The position numbers were made by a program, and so were the translations under genes. Source: Polyodon spathula (taxonomy: Eukaryota > Chordata > Actinopteri > Acipenseriformes > Polyodontidae). From it: 64,000 nt of DNA. Of this stretch, positions 1 through 12,581 are shown piece by piece (position 1 is the first letter of the stretch; each line of letters begins with the position of its first letter). Location: positions 11,681,294-11,745,293 of the forward strand of contig NC_054536.1 of assembly GCF_017654505.1 (NCBI RefSeq). The letters run 5' to 3'. Below the pieces are notes generated by a model. It searched no databases. It was not told where the DNA came from and saw only the letters and a program-made list of their open reading frames with translations.

Positions 1-1170
1 CATTCAAAGATCTATAGAATCAGTCAGGTGTTTCTGAATATGGGGGAAGAGGAGGTGCTTTATTTGTAAATCCTTTTCTAATGTGTTACCAAGGAACCCG
101 ATTATAAACCGTCAAACGTATTTTTTGTGTACAACACAAAACATCTAGCCTTGACACTTCTCTCCAGGACTCAGAATGTTTTATAGGTTGTGTTCCTTGA
201 ATCAAGTGCATTTTTTAAAAATCATCAATTCTAAAAGGCCTTGAAAAAATATTAAATATGTCCATTTGAACAAACAACTAGATCAATTAAGTTAATTGAG
301 AGATTAAATTGGAATGAAAACCAGAAGAACCTGCAGCCCTTGAGGACTGGAGTGTGACACCCCTGATCAAAACAATGAGGGATCTAAATGCCTCTGGCCT
401 TTAACTCTTTATAAATCGTGTTGCTGCCCCTCACCCCGGGTGATTTAAGCCTTGTATTGAAACACTAATAAAATATGTCTTTGACAAACCCAGATGGACC
501 AAAGGCCTCCTCTCATTTGAAAATGTTCTCATGTTCTTATGAACCATACTTAACAATTACTGGGATTGATTTTATTGACATACAGCACATCACCTCAAAC
601 CAGCAAGTGATAGAAAACCAGTTTTTTTTTGTTATGGCGGTGTTCAAAGTTGATAAAAACTTAAAATGATTACCTTTCAGTTGTGTTTAAATGAGGTTCT
701 TGGCCCAGAAATAGTATTGCATGATTCCTATATTCTGTCTAAAAATGTTATTATAATGTCTGCACCATTCAAGACATACAAATTAACCTGTTCAACAGGT
801 AAAGTCTTAGAAAACATTTGTTTTAGTTTTAGTTATAAGTTGTGGATATTGTGTAAAGCTTAACATCCAACAACAGTCTACATTAAATATGTTACTGTAC
901 AGTGACACCCCTTAATGGAAAAACAAAGTTATGCTTTACATTAAAACAGTATTTTACTTTGGAACCTTTGGGCCAAGAGCTTTACAAAAAATGAGATTTT
1001 CTTTCCCTCACAAAATTAGCAAGTTGCATATTGGAATTAAAAGTCTAAGCTGTGTATGCATACCACTTCATACTGAAGAGGCACTTTTTTTTAGAAACTA
1101 AATAGAAATTATATTATTGAGAAACATCACAGTTAATTTATACAACACCATTTGCTGTCTTAATTTCTAG
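1..1170. other. AT-rich intron of DOK6, no gene seen
   Basis: The stretch upstream of the first DOK6 exon in the window is AT-rich and shows only short chance reading frames. It ends in a usable splice acceptor: a pyrimidine-rich tract and TAG at 1168-1170. I recognise no element or RNA gene in it. By inference it is the 3' part of the intron before this exon, because the exon is internal to the PH domain and opens in phase. Confidence 0.6.
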
Positions 1171-1285
1171 ATAACTGAGCTGCATACCACCAAGAACATT
1201 ACCAGGCTGCCCCGGGAGACAAAGAAACATGCCGTGGCAATCATCTTCTATGATGAGACGTCAAAGACATTTGCCTGTGAGTCAG
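1171..1285 (+). CDS. dok6: DOK6 internal exon (PH domain, C-terminal part)
   Basis: The 115-nt exon lies between acceptor ...TTTCTAG and donor GTAAGC. It reads from its first base as [20 protein letters not shown], then [18 protein letters not shown], and leaves one base (G) for the next exon. This matches the late PH-domain strands of vertebrate DOK6; DOK4 and DOK5 are close paralogues, but the later exons favour DOK6. DOK proteins are membrane-recruited adaptors that bind activated receptor tyrosine kinases; DOK6 is known as a RET and TrkC adaptor in neurons. From memory the human protein has about 331 residues and this exon begins near residue 59, so the start codon and first PH strands lie outside the window. 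Phase 0 at entry is inferred from the clean alignment. No stop or frameshift is present. Confidence 0.95.
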
Positions 1286-4200
1286 GTAAGCAATTACTAT
1301 AGTTCTTTAAGAGCTTCAGTGTATATATTAGGGTTATGTGCTGGAAATTAAGCAAGAAAGAGGGTTTTGTAAAACATCTACTGTATATAAAGAACTGTTT
1401 ATAATGTAGCTCAGCCCAATTCTACCTCCTAGCAATTGAAATCACTTGAGAATTACAGACAGATTTTCAAAAATTGTTTAAATTGGGCATTTCGGATGAT
1501 CATGATTGGACTGCAGCTTTAGAAAGGCACTTGATACTGTACAGACAGTATTATGAAAAAAAACTAAATGATACTCCTGGTGTTAAATGTGAAACTGAAG
1601 GCCAGTTCTGAGGAGAATGCTCTATAGCAGCATATATTACAGCTACCTTTTGATATTTGTTTTGTTTCTCAAGGGAGCTGTAAGTACCAAAAGAAATGTA
1701 ATTATTATCAAATAACATTCTTAAACTTTTCCAAGCATGTCAATCCTTAGTAAACAAAAATGTACCATAATCCTGGTGAAGCATCATTAGCACCTGGTAG
1801 TGCTCCTTTATTTGCCACAAGGGAAAACAAAGCATAATCTGCATCAAGAAAGAGGTGGCAGACTGCATTGAAGAGACATAGCTGAGAAATCTCTCCACAG
1901 CTACCAATAAACCTGAAGCCTCTGTAACTTGTGTGAAACACTAGCCTGCTGTGGTATCACTGTTGGAATCACAGCCGATTTATTTTATTTTATTTTATTT
2001 TATTTTAAATGTTGACTGTCACCTGGGTGGCTGAGAGCCATTATCAAAATATGTGTAAATTGATTCCGACCTCCTTTTACAATGATATTGTAAAGTTTTT
2101 GTAGTATTTTTGGCTCCGGATTAATTAACCCATGAATAAAAAATAATTAAACATTATTAACGTCATTTTTGGATCCAAACCTATTGTTCTCAAACATGTT
2201 AATTAAAATGTTACTATTTTCAGGCATTTTGCCGTCTGTGCCAATTGTATCATCGCACCCAAATAGTGACATTATTGCTATATTATAGTCTTCTATATGA
2301 ACACACGCTGTGTTGAGCAGTAAAGTATTCTAGAACAATTCTTCAAAACAGCTCTTATTTCCCCCTTAAAGTCTTAAAGAACACCCTGAAAAGTTTACAA
2401 GAAACACATTATGTTACCTTTGCTGTGTCCCACATTGTCTGTATTGCAGCGTTATATTTGTAAGTATATTGCCGGCTCTTCTGAAATATTTGATCGCACG
2501 TCGTGGGTCATAAATCAAATGTGCATGATATTTCTCAACAGTTACTCGGAAGAGTTCTCACCAGGAGAAATAAAAAAGGAAGGATTGTACTGTATCACAG
2601 TCTCCCAACAACTGTTCTGGTTTTCTGTTTCCACACCCTGACTACACCACTCCTTTCAATCAGAGGACCAGTATTGCCGCTGGTTGAGTGTGAACTGGAC
2701 ACACTGCTACGTTTAGAAGAAGAAAATAAAATATTTTGCCTTGCGAAGTAAAAGTTTAAAAAAAAAAAAAAATTTTTTTAAAAAGCTCAGATGTATTTAC
2801 CTACGATATGTGAATACAAAATATTAAAACAATCTGGAATAGTTTGAAAACAAATACTACAATATGTAATATAGTATAGACAGTACGTGATACAGCAGGG
2901 TAATGTGTTTCTTGTAAACACTGCAGAGGGGTTCTGTAAAACATTAATACTAACGACATTAGTGTAAAAGCACTGTTTTCAAAAATACATTTAAAAGCAT
3001 TATATAAAAGAAACATGATAGTCATTTGGATTGCTATGAAAAATGTTTTTGCTGAGAACCAGTTTTAAAATGTAGTTTGTGTATGGTCTTTTTAAACACA
3101 CCCTCTAGTGCTCACAGATGTCAGGGTGAGGAGGAGACTCACAAGGACAAGCCTGTGGTTAAACTGTCCTTTTGCTAGCTGTGGGGGAACTGAGTCAGTA
3201 CAATATTGTTTTCCTCATGCTGTAAACTCACAGTACGGTGTAGGATGGACAAACAAATGTTTCATTTCAAGGAATCTGGGGAGAGGAGAGTGCTCAAACT
3301 TTTCATTACAGAAACTCTTCTTAATAAAATGTAATAATATTATGAAAAACCTTGTCAATAGTATGCCGAAAGTTTCACATGAATGGAGGTGTGCAAAATA
3401 ATACAGTAATCAGTCGCGTATCCGCCTGTCACATATCTACCCTAACTGTTTATCCTCCATGATCAAGCTCTTCAGCAACCTTAGTTTATTATTGAACAGA
3501 GAAGATTAATTCAGAGACTAGATCCAACCAAAGTTTTTGTACACTGTGCTGTATGTGCTCAGTGTATTGCCGTTGCTGGTAGTGGCTCTTGAGCTGATCA
3601 GTGTGTTGATATGTAAATAGATCCTATCAACTTCAACCCCTCTATCTCCTGCCTGGGCACTCAGCAGTGAATGAATGTATCCACGTGGCAGACAGCTTCC
3701 CAGTCAAGCAGTTAATACCCTGTATCTTTCTAAACAAGGGATTTAGGGGTGCTCCTTAATAAAAGCTGCATCTCAAAACAATAGTTGTGTGAATGTAGTC
3801 ATTGTTACAGCTGTGAATGGTATTTAAAACAGGATTCATTTAACCAACTTTTTCATATCCGCCCTTACTCTGGCCCCACCACAGTCAAATACACAATAGA
3901 TTACTGTATTACATTTCACTGCAATATCGAACTCATATTTCTAACACAACCCACACATGTGCTTCCAAAATTTACAGCACAGTGCCTGCATTGTACCTTT
4001 CACATTTACAGATTTAAGTTTGCAGATATTTCCATTGTAGTTGTGTAAAAGAATAAATACATCAAGAGTATTTAACATAGGTAAATGCAGGTACACTATA
4101 TACTGATTTTGAAAATGAATGTGTCTCTTCTGCTTCTAGCACTGAAATGATCACTCACGTGCAGTCCAGTAGTTTTCTTGAAATGTTGCCACTAGGTTCA

Positions 4201-7200
4201 TGGCTAATTGAATACTGTACTTCATTAAATAGGAAAAATAGAGATACCCTCTCTGTTTATCTCTCTGTTTAGATTATGCTTGTAGCTTTTACATACCTTT
4301 ATCCAGCATTGCCCATCTTGTAACTGACAACAGATTTACAGTTTACAGCACTAATTTACTATATCATGGTTCATGTGCTTAAGAAAATAAAATGTTGGCA
4401 TAACGTTTGGAGAGTTTAGTAAGTTTGTTATAGCCATGGCCTGAGATACCAATACATGTTAATTTAATATAATAATGAATATGAAGAATGAAAGCAGCAC
4501 CTGTTGAAGTAAACACACACAAATCAAACAGTAAATAAGAATAAATACACTTTGAATTAATAGAAATTGGAGTTGATGTATTTTATGTTAACTTTTTAAA
4601 ATATGACTCTGATCAATTGTTATGTTAACCTTACTGTATGTAACTTTTCCAACATTAGCAGTACAGACGGCATCAAGCTTTTCAAAAATAATCTTTAATG
4701 CGATGTGCCTTGTCATCATTAATACTAAATCCTTTTAACTTTTGAAATTATGGTGTGTTTTAATTATGTATATCATTTATACAAGTTGTGTTACAATTTG
4801 CATTTAATTTACAGCTACCATACCCTTGCTGTACAAAAATGACATGCCGTTTATTGTCTGTCATATACCAGTCCGTTCATTCTCTGTGATTGATTGCAGC
4901 CATTCTTATACAGTCTCCACTGTGTTCCAGTTAAATGTTATAAAGGTTTTCTTGACTCTGGTTTGACAAGTTGCATCATACGTTTTTTAAATGGGCCCTT
5001 GCTTTGCCTACAATTATACCTAGAAGGCAGACACATTTCTGAATATCATAAGGCATAAAAATGTAGTTGCTAATATATCAATGTCCTTGATTACAGGGAA
5101 TATTACTTGTATTTTAAAAAGAAAAAAAAAAACCTGTTCTACTCTGCAGGGTATAGCTGCTTCATACTGGTAAGGTTAAACAAAGCAATGTAAGAAGTCG
5201 CAGGTGGTAATCATAGGCTGAACAAAGTGAACGTCTGCACTTGCTGCTGTTATGTCATTATTTTCAATGTGACTTTCAACATGTGGGTTTACAAAATACA
5301 GAATCTACCTCCCACTGTTACATCTGAAAGCACAGTGATATGGGTTCTTCCTTGACATTCATTACATCCCCACACCAAGCATGCTTTGTTTATTTATTCA
5401 TTTCCCTCAGTTCCATGCACAGTCTTCAGTACTGCCATGGTGCTTTGTTTGTCATCTTTTCATTACTAATTTAGTGCGCATGGTCTACAGATCTCATAAA
5501 CCCCAGGCTTTTCATCTGCTGTAACAATTCAAATGGATGTTGGGAAATTTCATTTATAAATCATGAACTATATATTTTTTGGTGCTGAGAATAAGAAGGC
5601 ACAGTCGCTTCTCTTAAAATTCCATTTCTGATTTATAATAAAAATGCCAATATTAGTACAGAGATCTACCCTAGATTTATTGTAGTGAAACAAGGGGGTG
5701 CTACGACTTGCACATATGTAGCTCATTAGCCTTCATTGGGGAGCCAGCCTTTTTATTTTAAGCAGAGTCTGATTATAAATGTCCCTCCCATGATCCCTTG
5801 TACTGGCACATTTTGGGCACAGGCTTAACAGTTTTGAGGTGCCTTGGTGCCTCTTGATGTCAAGCCCTTTTCAAGCCTGCTGCATTTCTTCTGTTACCAT
5901 GGCGACCATAAGCAAGTCTCATCAAAACAACAACAGAAAATGATGCCCTCAGGGAAACAATAAAGGCAAAAGGGGAGAAAGTAATTGGTCCATGGAGGTT
6001 GTTTATGAATTCTAGCAATTTGTTAATAAAGCAATATGCAGTATATCCTATCACTTCTTATTTGTCCAAAATAAATGTATTTAGTTTGTAGCTTGTTTGT
6101 TTTATTTTAGGCAGTAAGTGCATTTCCCAGTTTCAATTTTGCTTGACATTGAAAGGGCAATAGGAAATTACTGACTTAATAAAATACATGTTTTGATTTT
6201 ATCCTTCAATCCTTTTATCCTAATGAAAGTCACCACCAAACTCACATTTAGAGTGGCACTGAAAAGGCTGAAGGTTTACTTATCATCATAAACATTTTCT
6301 TAAAGGGTTCTGAAACGTGAGCTAAGTAATCACATGATGCATCATGTCCAATGAGTGAAGTGGTCCACAGGGATGTGTTTCATTTGTGTTATCTTTGCAC
6401 ACAGCGCTCTACATAAATAAAACTGTGGAGCAAAACTAAAAAACGTATCATATGTCTGACTAGTGAACCTGGGGCTGGTGTTGCCAACTTGAAGTAAGCA
6501 TGATAAAGTATATGACATATCTATTTACAAGTGTAGTATAGCCTTAGGTTCAGCATTTGAGAATATTGCGCAGGCATTTCTAAACCATGTTTTTTTTTTT
6601 TTTTACTGAAATTTTCGTAATTATTTAACTGCGGTTTCAATATAAGTTTAACCATACTTCCTGTACCAAACTAAAAACATTAAAAGTTAGTAATTTTATG
6701 AAATTAATGTCTGCATGTTCTTATCCTATTTAATTTCTTACAAAAATAATAAGCAAAATTAATGAAAACACAACAGTATCAATGGCAATAGGCCGGTCGT
6801 TATGAACCATGTATACATTGTGCTGCTCTAATAGAAACAGAAGACTGTATAAATGACTCAATTGTCTTCCAAACAGTAGTAAATTAACAATGCTAATATG
6901 TTTATAATGGGTTTTTTTTTTTTTTTCTGAGCGGCAGTATTAAAAAATAACACCCTAAATGGAAATTGCTTTCCCATATTATTATAACTCATTGTTCTTC
7001 TGTCTACAAAATATTGTTTCAGGGTTGCTCGATCACCAGATGGCACCATGCTGTGCTATGGAAGATAATCAGCATTTGTAATTAAAAGTAACTGTAGTGA
7101 TTCATAAATTGTTATGCAATGATGTTATTTGTGCCACATTATGCTTCAGAAAAGATATATTAATATAATTTTAGCAGTAAGTGTGTATGTTGCATACATG

Positions 7201-7385
7201 TATAGCCATGATACTTGTGCATATTAAAAGCAGTAACATTTAGAGAGATACATCTATGTGTTTTTTACAGGAGGGGTAGGATATAGGAATAAGAAACACT
7301 GGCACATTCTTAACATCATCAAAGTATCTTATATATGTACTTTTACATGGTAAATTTGGGCAAAGCTTTCAATAATTCCACAGCA
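1286..7385. other. Intron sequence, no gene
   Basis: AT-rich intron with a (TTTTA)n array near 1978-2007, an A13/T7 run near 2758-2778 and poly-T runs near 6590 and 6910. Short open frames have no coding character. I see no transposon terminus, tRNA-like box or coding remnant that I can name. Confidence 0.5.
1978..2007. repeat. (TTTTA)n microsatellite
   Basis: About six tandem copies of a TTTTA pentamer in the first intron of the window, directly visible. Confidence 0.9.
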
Positions 7386-7387
7386 AC

Positions 7388-7388
<1 letters not shown>

Positions 7389-7448
<60 letters not shown>
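7389..7448. repeat. (AAT)n trinucleotide microsatellite
   Basis: About twenty tandem AAT units. Read on the minus strand they give the polyleucine seen in a spurious short frame. It is followed by a poly-A run and may be the tail of an eroded retroposon; no body was recognised. Confidence 0.95.
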
Positions 7449-7751
7449 TCAGCCCATTTAAAAAAAAAAAAGATCTGTATTGGTGTTTGAAAGTAACATA
7501 AAACAATTTATGTTCCGATGGTCTGGGAATCCACTCCTTTTGCTCTAATTTACAAAATACATTTAAAGGGAACCTGACAAGGACAGAACGGGTCAAATGC
7601 AGCGTACCAGTGGTTTAATCCACATCAAGTGAACTAAAATGCGGACTAGAAACCGTGCAAATCTGTACTAGCTTAATTGCAGCCTAACAAACAGATGATT
7701 GTTTTAACTGATCGGAACAAGGTGAACGAGTTCGACTGATAATGGGGAATA

Positions 7752-8062
7752 ACCTATGGCCAAAAGTTTTGCATCACTCTATAGAATTAACACATTTTGC
7801 TTCATAAAGTAGAATGAATTTAGTTAAAATAGGTTATGTTAATATATTAAATGACATACTGTTTTGTAGTTTTCCATATACTTCTATACATCTACCATGA
7901 AACACTATATTAATATTATGGCTTCTGGTAGACTTTTGCTGTATTATTGTGTAGTTTCTTTGACTACATGATGTTCAATAAAAGTTCTAAATTCTATTCA
8001 TATGTTTTTTTTTTTTTTTTAAATTAAGTCTCAAACCTAAAATTCTAGGTGATTCTAGGTGA
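7752..8062. mobile_element. Possible Tc1/mariner terminal remnant
   Basis: The stretch opens with CTATGGCCAAAAGTTTTGCA, which resembles the ends of fish Tc1-like elements, and closes near 8040-8062 with CTAGGTGATTCTAGGTG, which resembles the inverted inner part of such ends. There is no transposase between them. If real it is a short internally deleted copy. The match is from memory of typical ends and is weak. Confidence 0.3.
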
Positions 8063-8429
8063 ATTAAATGAGATGGGACGAGCTTGCTAACCATAAAAAG
8101 GTTAAGCGGCCCCCATAGTTTCTATTTACAAAACATATTTGTTTGCAAAGCATTGAGGGACTCTGGGTCAGACTGATAAAACTATTATCAGGATGGTGGG
8201 TGTACATCATTCCTACATATAAAATGTTTTGTTCTACACATGGCCTAGTTTTGCAGCTCTGTTGTATTGCTTTAACCTACAGCTACATTAAAATACATGC
8301 AAACAAACATGATGGCAAAAAAACAAATAACTAAATTAATACATCAATCTCACCTTTATTGCTTCTCTTCATGGATTAACACACTGTAGGGAGATTTCAG
8401 TCTTGAGCAAAACACATTTCCAGTTCATG

Positions 8430-8873
8430 TCACCTTTGGTTGCGTAACATGTTTACTTTGCACTTCAATATTGAAGCGAGTGTCTTCTCAGTAGACAACG
8501 AGGAGCGAAATTCAGTTTTGTAATTCCTTTCCATGCTTAAAACTATTTTGGAATCTGCAATGCTACGGGACAAAACAAGAACAGCAGCCCTGGCAGCTGT
8601 GAAAAGTAGGGGGAAATTAAGATCAGCTGTGAAAGGATTCTTTGATTTTGAGATCCAATATGTGTCAATGCAATCAAATTGCACCTGCTCTTCTGGGATA
8701 TCCAGAAGCTGATATTTCAAAATTCTCTGTGCAGTTGATCAAGCTCAGTTGTTTCCAGGGAACTGTGTCATCAGTTCTACAATATTATCAATGTCATAAA
8801 GTTCCCTTTGGTTAGGATCCAAGAACATAGCACCTTTTGATTATTTTGTCATTCAAGGGCAAGTTATTTTTGC
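8430..8873 (-). pseudogene. hAT transposase remnant, C-terminal dimerisation part
   Basis: On the minus strand, 8720 to 8430 reads a hAT-type C-terminal domain: LNFPLLFTAARAAVLVLSRS, an Ala-Asp pair followed by a hydrophobic stretch, then TEFRSSLSTEKTLASILKCK. That layout (hydrophobic helix, acidic pair, T-x-FR-S-LS, Lys near the end) is the hAT family dimerisation region. Upstream codons to 8873 continue the same degraded protein with stops. The remainder of the transposase resumes at 9555 beyond an inserted sequence. It belongs to the same copy as the 9555-10130 remnant. It cannot be expressed as a protein. Confidence 0.65.
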
Positions 8874-9554
8874 TATGTTACACTGTGGGAGGAAGTGGGT
8901 GATTCACTGAACACACAGGAGTCTTTGAAAGTGTCTTTGAAAACACCACGCAGGCGCACAGGATTTATTTATACCCCAGTGAGGTGGCACCAGGGATATA
9001 CCAGCCATGGTATCACCTTCATACACATTTATTTACAGAAATAATAGCCCGTAATCAACAGGGGAAATAAAAAGAGAAAACAAACACTATAATAAAAATA
9101 CAAAGAAAAGTTCTGCTTCCAGCAGAGTCTTGCAGCCTCCACTAGTCTGCGAGGCGCAAGAACGAATGGCGCTCTATTATACTTTATAAACTAAACTGGC
9201 TCTTGTCTTCAGCCATGCTTGCCTGCCCATCACTGCCGTTTGCTGAAGTATCAGAAAACTGGCTGCCTTGTCTTGTGCTTGCTCCAGATACTGTCATAAT
9301 TTATTTACTCCAGGTCTCCAGTGTTGTACTCTGCAAGGGCAAGCATGAAAGAATAAAAGAATATCATTTTTATTGATCGACTGCTCCCACGAGACCCACC
9401 TCCCAGCCAACCAAAAAGATTCACACGACACACCCTCACCCAGCCTCTAATGTGTCATCTCCATGATTGGCAAACAAGTTCTACAGGGCGTCTGACCCCC
9501 CTCCTGTAGGATTACGCATGTGCCCAATAGCCAGCACAGATCTCCCCTCTCACA
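8874..9554. mobile_element. Solo-LTR-like insertion inside the hAT remnant
   Basis: This block interrupts a hAT transposase. TTTTGC occurs at both edges (8868-8873 and 9555-9560) as a candidate 6-bp target duplication. Near the left edge TGTGGGAGG (8884) mirrors TGTGAGAGG, the complement of the right end CCTCTCACA. Internally, an ACGCAGGCGCACAGG segment followed by T-rich sequence and a CACCAGGGAT segment resembles the solo LTR at 21162-21746, so both probably belong to one LTR family. No retroviral-type coding sequence is present. The left border is less certain than the right. Confidence 0.5.
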
Positions 9555-10130
9555 TTTTGCATAAAATGCCTTTACTTCAGAGTACAACTTTCAAAGGCTT
9601 GAGGATGTTAAGTAATCATTATGGCTGATGACTGGCAAAACAAAAATCTTGTCATCGTCCAGCTGATTATCCACAGTCTCGTAATTCACATATAACAAAT
9701 ATGCCTCTGATGCAATTACAGCCACCTTTACAAACTGAGAGCAATGACTGGCAGGATAAATCTGATGCAGTACTGGATGTTCAGACTGTAAAAGGAGATT
9801 GAAATATTCAAACGCTGGAGGGAAGGAGGCCAAAAATGTCAAGTACAGCTTGATATTTCAGCTGTAAGGTCACAAAGAAGGTCCCCTCGGTTTCCCTGTC
9901 TATGCAGTTTCATCACAGCCATCTGAACTAAAAAATGGCTTCAGAAGAGGCAGTTTCTGAAGCAAACGATTAAGGGCTCTCCCCAATGACAGCCACCTTT
10001 TTAGTATGTGTTTTAAGATCTTTCTGTGTTTCACTTGTGGAATGTATGTTAAAGTGACTAGGCTGTCAATGTTAGCACTTTGTAGCCGCATTTTCAGCTG
10101 TATCTTGGCCTGATGCATTGTTGAATGTTA
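9555..10130 (-). pseudogene. hAT transposase remnant, central part
   Basis: Minus-strand frames at 10118-9900 and 9842-9591 carry hAT signatures: the R-W-L-S-L-G block (KRWLSLGRALNRLLQKLPLL, then KPFFSS) and the F-x-x-x-N-L-L-L-Q-S-E-x-P block (FEYFNLLLQSEHPVLHQIYP). They are separated by stops and a frame change. The reading continues past the LTR-like insert into 8873-8430. The element is old: many stops, no clear terminal inverted repeats. It sits in the intron between the first two DOK6 exons of the window. Confidence 0.7.
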
Positions 10131-10149
10131 GCCGACCCTGAGAAGGATC

Positions 10150-11750
10150 ATTTAATACTTTCCAAGCTGAAACATGCTTTGAAGTATTCATGTGTACAGT
10201 TTTCAAGTCTTTTAGGTGCATGTTGGCATTTGTAAACTTAGGCCAAAAAGATGCACAGAATGATATTGGTCTTGCCTACACCTTTTGGCAAAAGTTAAGT
10301 TACTAATTGCCACAAAAATCAACCCCAATTCTACTGACTTCCAAATACTGCACTGTAATGTAAAAACTGTTGCCAACAACACTGAGAATTAGTGGCTACC
10401 TTTTTAGTAGAACCCTGAAATCAGCATTATCTCCACTGTTTCTCAACATCATGTGTGATGAAAGCACTGTCCAAAGTGACACGACTCAACTTTATTATTT
10501 ACAATTGTTTCTGAAATGTTGAAATTTAAACCTAACAGAAGTATCTGAATGCTGTAATGCAAAAAACAGCCATATTCAGTTGTTTCGAAAATAATGATCT
10601 AGTATAAAAAATTGTGGGGTTTACATCGGACGTAATGCTAGCACAGCATTACGAGGTATGTTTATTTTATATTTATAATGATATGTGTGTAATATTATAT
10701 AGAAAGGTATACTTTTCTTCCATTTCAAACCTGTATATAACTGTCTGTTTTACTGTTAACTTTACATCTGCTACATCTGTTTGTAAAATATTAGGTCACT
10801 AGACAAAACCCTGGCTTGCCATGGCCCAGTTAAGAATATTGCCTACCCTTATTAAAATTCCAAAGCATGCACTTGTCCATAAAAAAAATACTTCAATAAA
10901 ATACACTGCATCCAAATAATAAGGCATTCAGTTATGCCACTATTTTTTAAAGGGCACTATTTCATGGTGGTATTGAATACCCTTAAAACCAAATTAATTT
11001 ACCCTTATTTATTATAACATGAGAAATGCTTCTTTATTAGGCACTGTTATAATGATGTGTCTTTCACAAAGCACATTAATTTGAAGAAAAACAAGCTAGT
11101 GGCTAGATGTTGGGAAGTAGAAATATTTTAAATATATATTTATGTTAAATACTTTATTTTGCTATCAGTTAATGTTTTAAAGAAAAGTACAGTTAAAAAC
11201 TATTTTTAAAAGCAAACAGAAATGTCTGTACTTTTCAGGAAATTTGTTCTTTTAATGCAAAATTACAGATAGGTCTTGAATTTTTCATTTTACTTTTTAT
11301 TTGGTCTGTGCAGATTGCATGCTTCAGTTTGAAAGTGGGGGTTTGAAAGACTGATCAGTTCATAAGTTTGGTTTTACTAGCTCTGGGGTTCTACTGTATT
11401 TAGTAAGCTTAATTATCCAAATGTTGTTAAAAGTGTGTCAGTTATAGAAAGTTAAGGGCCTGTCTGTCTTTTCAGAGGGTATTCAGAGTTTATGTTCACT
11501 GAGGGCCCAAATGAATTAACTTTTTAGCTATAGGAGAAATTAAAAGTTAATCCAATAAGCAAAGCAAACATGGATAACTATTTGTTTTGAATTGATTAAC
11601 ACAATCTTAGCGGTGTGTTAATTGAATACAAACATCATGTAATACATTGTGTTTGACTTGGGATATAGGCCCAGGATGTCCTAATTTTTAAATATTTCAT
11701 CTAACAATTAGATTGTTTCACAGAGGATCTCAATTTATATATCTAGATAT
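10150..11750. other. Intron sequence, nothing recognised
   Basis: AT-rich, no coding exon and no transposon end that I can name. A mild hAT continuation is possible at the left edge (10150-10450). Confidence 0.45.
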
Positions 11751-11759
11751 GTCTGATGT

Positions 11760-12400
11760 CACATGGAGGTTTACAACGCTGACTAACACAATTCCCTACA
11801 AGATCTCCAAAGGTGTTCTATGGGAGTAAGGTCAGAGTGCTGGCCAATCCATAAACTGTATAGTCCCCTGCTCAAGATAACCCCTGACAACCCTGATATG
11901 ACAACAGGCATTATTTTGCATCAAAACAAACTCAGTTGCACCATTAAATGGTCTTACACCCAAAACTGTAGAGCTGGAAATATGCCCACTGGAAGCACAA
12001 TAAAGTCCATGCCACCACAAATGCAGATGCCTCCCTACACCATAACTGAGTTCCCTCAAATGGTCACATTCAACAATGTTGAACTGAGCAAATCATTCTC
12101 CTCAGGATCTCCATACTCAAACATGCTGTTACTTTGTAGACAGATAAAATCTTAATTCAGTGAACAGAACAGGTGACCACAGATGACGGCTGCCAGTTCT
12201 GGTGATCAAGGCAGTAATCATCTCATTGGTGCTGTAGGTTCAGTTGAGGATCTATAGCTGATCTTCTTCACTTCAAACTTGACTCATGAAACCTGTTTCT
12301 CAAAATCTGGTCGCTTATAGTCACTTCAGTTGCTGTCCTGAAGTGCATTTCAATAGCTGTCGCAATTTACTGAATAACACTTAACATGTCTACCTGACGA
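11760..12400 (-). pseudogene. Tc1/mariner-like transposase remnant
   Basis: The minus-strand frame 12059-11832 reads a decayed mariner-type catalytic core: LWWHG, FVLMQNNACCHIRVVRGYLE, then IQFMDWPAL. In the family this is the block around the second catalytic Asp (usually Q/M-D-N-A-R-P-H) followed by W-P-A-x-S-P-D-L. Here the Asp position reads Asn (QNNA), and the SPDLNPIE segment just beyond is degraded. It is a different lineage from the three Tc1 copies at 26, 40 and 58 kb. It lies immediately upstream of the 12462 exon of DOK6. Confidence 0.6.
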
Positions 12401-12461
12401 ATGTCTGATCAACTTTTTTGACTTCGTGTTCATGTCGGCTCCTTTAAATATCTTTGTTCAG

Positions 12462-12581
12462 AGCTGGAGGCAGAGGAATGGTGCAAACTGCTCTGCATGG
12501 AGTGTCTCGGCACCAGACTAAATGATATCAGCCTTGGAGAGCCTGACCTACTTGCAGCTGGCGTGCAGAGAGAACAAAAGG
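12462..12581 (+). CDS. dok6: DOK6 internal exon (PH end and linker)
   Basis: This 120-nt exon between acceptor TTTGTTCAG and donor GTAAGTG joins the carried G to give [20 protein letters not shown], then [20 protein letters not shown], leaving one base. The first part is the C-terminal PH helix with its conserved tryptophan (EEW). The rest is the linker to the PTB domain. [20 protein letters not shown] is the feature that separates DOK6 from DOK5, which from memory reads [20 protein letters not shown]. No disruption is visible. The exon sits about 11.2 kb after the previous one. Confidence 0.96.
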